The notes below the pieces were generated by a model. It had not been told where the DNA came from. It did no database searches and saw nothing but the letters and a program-made list of their open reading frames with translations. From Dehalococcoidia bacterium (lineage in GTDB: Bacteria; Chloroflexota; Dehalococcoidia; Plut-88900): a stretch of DNA of 6,805 nucleotides. The DNA lies in the NCBI GenBank assembly GCA_012270635.1, contig JAAXHX010000064.1, forward strand, positions 1 through 6,805, read 5' to 3'. Made by a program: the position numbers and the translations under genes. Positions within the stretch are counted from its first letter, which is position 1. Each line of letters opens with the position of its first letter. This document shows, piece after piece, positions 4,033 to 6,805 of this stretch.

Positions 4033-6805
4033 GTGACCCTCGCTAGCCGCTCCGACAGCGCCTTGGCCCGAGACCTCGCCGCTGAGCTGGAACGCCGCGT
4101 TTCCGGCGAAGTCCGCCTCGACGACTTCTCTCGCACCCTATACAGCACCGACGCCAGCATCTACCAAATGAAGCCCGTCGGCGTTGTCACACCCAGGAAC
4201 GTCGACGACGTTGTCGCCGTCGTAGAGTTTGCCAACCGGGAGGGCATCCCCGTTCTCCCCCGGGGCGCGGGGACCAGCCTCTCCGGTCAGACCGTCAACC
4301 ACGCCATCGTCTTGGACTTCAGCAGGCATCTCAACCGACTCCTGGAGGTCAACGCCGAGGAGCGCTGGGCGCGGGTCGAGCCCGGCATCGTGCTGTCGGG
4401 GCTCAACCGGCAGGTTGCAGGGCGCCGGCTCCACTTCGCCCCCGACCCCTCCACGGCCAACCGGGCCACCGTCGGCGGCGGCATCGGCAACAATTCCTGC
4501 GGCACCCACTCCGTCCTGTTCGGCAAGACCCTGGACCAGGTCATCGAACTCGACACCGTCCTCTCGGACGGGACCCGCGCGCGGCTCGGCCCACTGTCTC
4601 ATAACCAACTGGAGTCCAGGCTCTCGGCCCCGGGCCTGCTGGGCCGCGTCTACCGGGAGACGTCCCGCCTCGCCGAGTCCAACCGCGCCGAGATAGAAGC
4701 CCGGTACCCCAGGATCATGCGCCGCGTCAGCGGCTACAACCTCGACGAGTTCCTAGACCCCGACCCCTTCAACCTTGCCCACATGGTCGTCGGGTCCGAA
4801 GGCACCCTCTGCACCATCACCGAGGCCAAGGTCAAGCTGGAACCTCTGCCCGACGCCACCGCCGTGGCAGCCCTTCACTTCGAGGACATCTTTCAGGCCT
4901 GCGACGCCACCCCCGCCATCATGGAGCACGGGCCCGCTGCCGTCGAGTTCATCGACGACATGATCATCCGCCAGACCCGGGCCTCCCTCGGCCTCAAGCA
5001 ATACGTCCAGTTCCTCCAGGGCGACCCCGGCGGCCTGGTCTTGGTGGAGTTCTTCGGCGAGGACGAATCGGAGGTCAGGTCCAAGCTGGAGAATTTCAAG
5101 GCGGACATGGAGCGCAGGAGGCTCGGCTACGCCTGCGTCAACCTCTTGGCAAAGGAGGACCAGGCCAAGGCCTGGGCGGTGCGGAAGGCAGGGCTCGGAT
5201 TGCTGATGGGCGTCCGCGGCGACGCCAAGCCCGTCCCCTTCGTGGAAGATGCCGCCGTAGACCCCAACCGTCTCGGGGAGTTCGGCCGACGCTTCGACGA
5301 AATCGTCCACGCCCACAGCACCACTGCCTCCTACTACGGCCACGCCAGCGTCGGCTGCCTGCACATCCGACCCCTGGTCAACCTCAAGAACGACCCCGGC
5401 ATCCAGAAGATGGAGTCCATCGCCGAGGCCGTAGCCGACCTCGTCCTGGAGTTCGGCGGCTCCCTCAGCGGCGAGCACGGAGACGGCATAGTCCGCGGCG
5501 TCTGGACCGAGAAGATGTTCGGGCGAAAGATCTATGATTCCTTCGTCGAGCTCAAGGACGCCTTCGACCCCAAGCGCATAATGAATCCCGGCAAGATCGT
5601 CGAATGCCCTCCCATGTCCGAGAACCTGCGCTTCGGGGCGGAATACCGGGCGCAGGCGCTCAATACGCGAATGGACTTCTCGGCCTTCGAGGGCTACGCC
5701 GGGGCCGTCGAGATGTGCAACGGTATGGGCGAGTGCCGCAAGTCGGCCGGCGTCATGTGCCCCTCCTTCCAGGCCACCCGAGAGGAGGAGCACTCCACCC
5801 GAGGCCGCGCCAACCTCCTTCGCTCTGCCCTCTCCGGCGCCCTCCCCCACGAGACCATGATAAGCGAGCGCCTCCACGAAGCCCTTGACCTCTGCCTGGA
5901 GTGCAAGGGTTGCAAGGCCGAGTGCCCCTCCAACGTCGATATGGCCAAGCTCAAGTACGAGTTCCTGGAACGCTACAACGCTGCCAACGGCACTCCTTTC
6001 CGCTCACGGCTCTTCTCCGAGATAAACCTGGTCAACCGGCTGGGATCCGCCTTCGCCCCGGTGTCCAACTGGCTGATTGGCTTGCCCGGCGCCCGGGCCC
6101 TCAATCACCGCTTCCTCGGCATCCACAAGGACCGAGCACTGCCTCCCTTCGCCAGCCCCGGACTCCGACACTGGTTCAAAAGCCATCGACGCCTGGGCTC
6201 CGGCTCCCGAGGCGAGGTAATCCTCTTCAATGACACCTTTATGACATACAACTACCCCTCCGTCGGCATTGCCGCTGTGGAGCTGCTGGAGTTGGCCGGC
6301 TACCGGGTGCGCCTCGCCGACGTTCGCTGCTGCGGTCGCCCCATGATCTCCAAGGGCCTCCTGCGCCGGGCCAAGGGCAACGCCCGCTACAACGTCGACC
6401 GCCTCTTTGATGCCGCGTCTAGGGGCGTCCCCATAGTCGGTTGCGAGCCCAGCTGCCTGCTGACCTTCCGGGACGAATACCAAGACCTTCTCCAGGACGA
6501 CAAGTCAAAAGTCGTGGCGGAGAACAGCTTCCTGATCGACCAGTTCCTGGCCAAGCTCGCCGACGAGGGAGCCCTGGACCTCGCCTTCTCCGGCCAGCCT
6601 CGGAATGTCTTGTTCCACGGTCACTGCCACCAGAAGGCGCTGGTCGGCGTGGAGGCCGCGAAGACCGCCCTCTCCCTTGCCCCGGGCCACCAGGTGGAGG
6701 TGGTCGACGCCGGGTGCTGCGGCATGGCCGGCGCCTTCGGCTACGAAAAGGAGCACTACGAGCTATCGATGCAGATAGGGGGGATGAAGCTCTTCCCGGC
6801 CATTG
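4033..6805 (+). CDS. Fused FAD-binding / Fe-S D-2-hydroxyacid dehydrogenase (GlcD-GlcF-like, YdiJ-like; 3' end cut)
   Basis: From GTG 4033 there are 924 codons with no stop before the window edge; relatives are about 950-1020 aa. It would oxidise a D-2-hydroxy acid (lactate, glycolate or 2-hydroxyglutarate type) with FAD and pass electrons through Fe-S centres. Domains: PCMH-type FAD-binding with YSTDAS (37-42), RGAGTSLSGQ (77-86) and VGGGIGNNSCG (147-157); FAD-oxidase C-terminal domain with SGEHGDG (479-485) and a DPKRIMNPGK end; a 4Fe-4S region with C562, C568, C576 and then C621, C624, C627, C631 in CxxCxxCxxxCP; and two CCG cysteine-rich units, CCGRP (766-770) with GCEPSC (803-808), and HGHCHQK (862-868) with CCG at 895-897. 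The start is uncertain: GGAG lies 11 bases before GTG 4033 and the protein from there fits the family N-terminus, while GTG 3937 or 3943 fall in a repeat and hairpin. It is divergent from the DapA-like gene. The substrate is not readable. Confidence 0.9.
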   Translation, partial: MTLASRSDSALARDLAAELERRVSGEVRLDDFSRTLYSTDASIYQMKPVGVVTPRNVDDVVAVVEFANREGIPVLPRGAGTSLSGQTVNHAIVLDFSRHLNRLLEVNAEERWARVEPGIVLSGLNRQVAGRRLHFAPDPSTANRATVGGGIGNNSCGTHSVLFGKTLDQVIELDTVLSDGTRARLGPLSHNQLESRLSAPGLLGRVYRETSRLAESNRAEIEARYPRIMRRVSGYNLDEFLDPDPFNLAHMVVGSEGTLCTITEAKVKLEPLPDATAVAALHFEDIFQACDATPAIMEHGPAAVEFIDDMIIRQTRASLGLKQYVQFLQGDPGGLVLVEFFGEDESEVRSKLENFKADMERRRLGYACVNLLAKEDQAKAWAVRKAGLGLLMGVRGDAKPVPFVEDAAVDPNRLGEFGRRFDEIVHAHSTTASYYGHASVGCLHIRPLVNLKNDPGIQKMESIAEAVADLVLEFGGSLSGEHGDGIVRGVWTEKMFGRKIYDSFVELKDAFDPKRIMNPGKIVECPPMSENLRFGAEYRAQALNTRMDFSAFEGYAGAVEMCNGMGECRKSAGVMCPSFQATREEEHSTRGRANLLRSALSGALPHETMISERLHEALDLCLECKGCKAECPSNVDMAKLKYEFLERYNAANGTPFRSRLFSEINLVNRLGSAFAPVSNWLIGLPGARALNHRFLGIHKDRALPPFASPGLRHWFKSHRRLGSGSRGEVILFNDTFMTYNYPSVGIAAVELLELAGYRVRLADVRCCGRPMISKGLLRRAKGNARYNVDRLFDAASRGVPIVGCEPSCLLTFRDEYQDLLQDDKSKVVAENSFLIDQFLAKLADEGALDLAFSGQPRNVLFHGHCHQKALVGVEAAKTALSLAPGHQVEVVDAGCCGMAGAFGYEKEHYELSMQIGGMKLFPAI

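Noticed and set aside
4753..5877. Minus-strand open frame of 374 codons
   Set aside because: It is antisense to the FAD-binding and oxidase domains of the large dehydrogenase and has Gly/Val/Leu-rich content with no recognisable motif.

Overview
The window is GC-rich bacterial chromosome carrying four protein genes, two of them cut by the window edges. I see no tRNA, rRNA, CRISPR array, transposase or phage gene. The mix of a squalene-synthase-like enzyme, a GMC flavoprotein, a DapA-like aldolase and a fused FAD/Fe-S 2-hydroxyacid dehydrogenase, together with degenerate REP-like hairpins, would suit an environmental heterotroph such as a Chloroflexota (SAR202/Dehalococcoidia-like) lineage. 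That placement is a guess from gene content; there is no marker gene.

Layout: (1) 1-1058, minus strand: a squalene/phytoene synthase family gene that runs off the left edge; its C-terminal end is missing. (2) 1059-1239: a 181-bp intergenic stretch with short dyads, a weak terminator-like hairpin and one copy (R1) of a 27-bp hairpin repeat. (3) 1240-2787, minus strand: a complete GMC oxidoreductase. (4) 2813-3700, minus strand: a complete DapA-superfamily aldolase/lyase, 24 bp upstream of the GMC gene and probably in one transcript with it. (5) 3701-4032: a divergent intergenic region of about 330 bp with a good sigma70-type promoter for the aldolase-GMC pair, a 32-nt dyad in its leader, two related 40-bp direct repeats, and a second, transition-diverged copy (R2) of the hairpin repeat. 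(6) 4033-6805, plus strand: a large FAD-linked oxidase fused to 4Fe-4S and cysteine-rich CCG domains, cut by the right edge.

The aldolase, GMC dehydrogenase and D-2-hydroxyacid dehydrogenase fit a small catabolic locus in which hydroxy or keto acids (possibly sugar-derived) are oxidised and cleaved, with electrons passed through flavin and Fe-S centres. The substrates cannot be read from sequence. The squalene-synthase-like gene belongs to isoprenoid/membrane lipid metabolism and is probably a separate unit that happens to lie downstream.

I do not see a clearly new defence, mobile or regulatory system. The most unusual items are the mirror-image hairpin repeats in both intergenic regions, the dyad between the -10 box and the Shine-Dalgarno site of the aldolase gene, and the aldolase active site, which keeps the Schiff-base lysine but lacks most of the residues that define true dihydrodipicolinate synthase.
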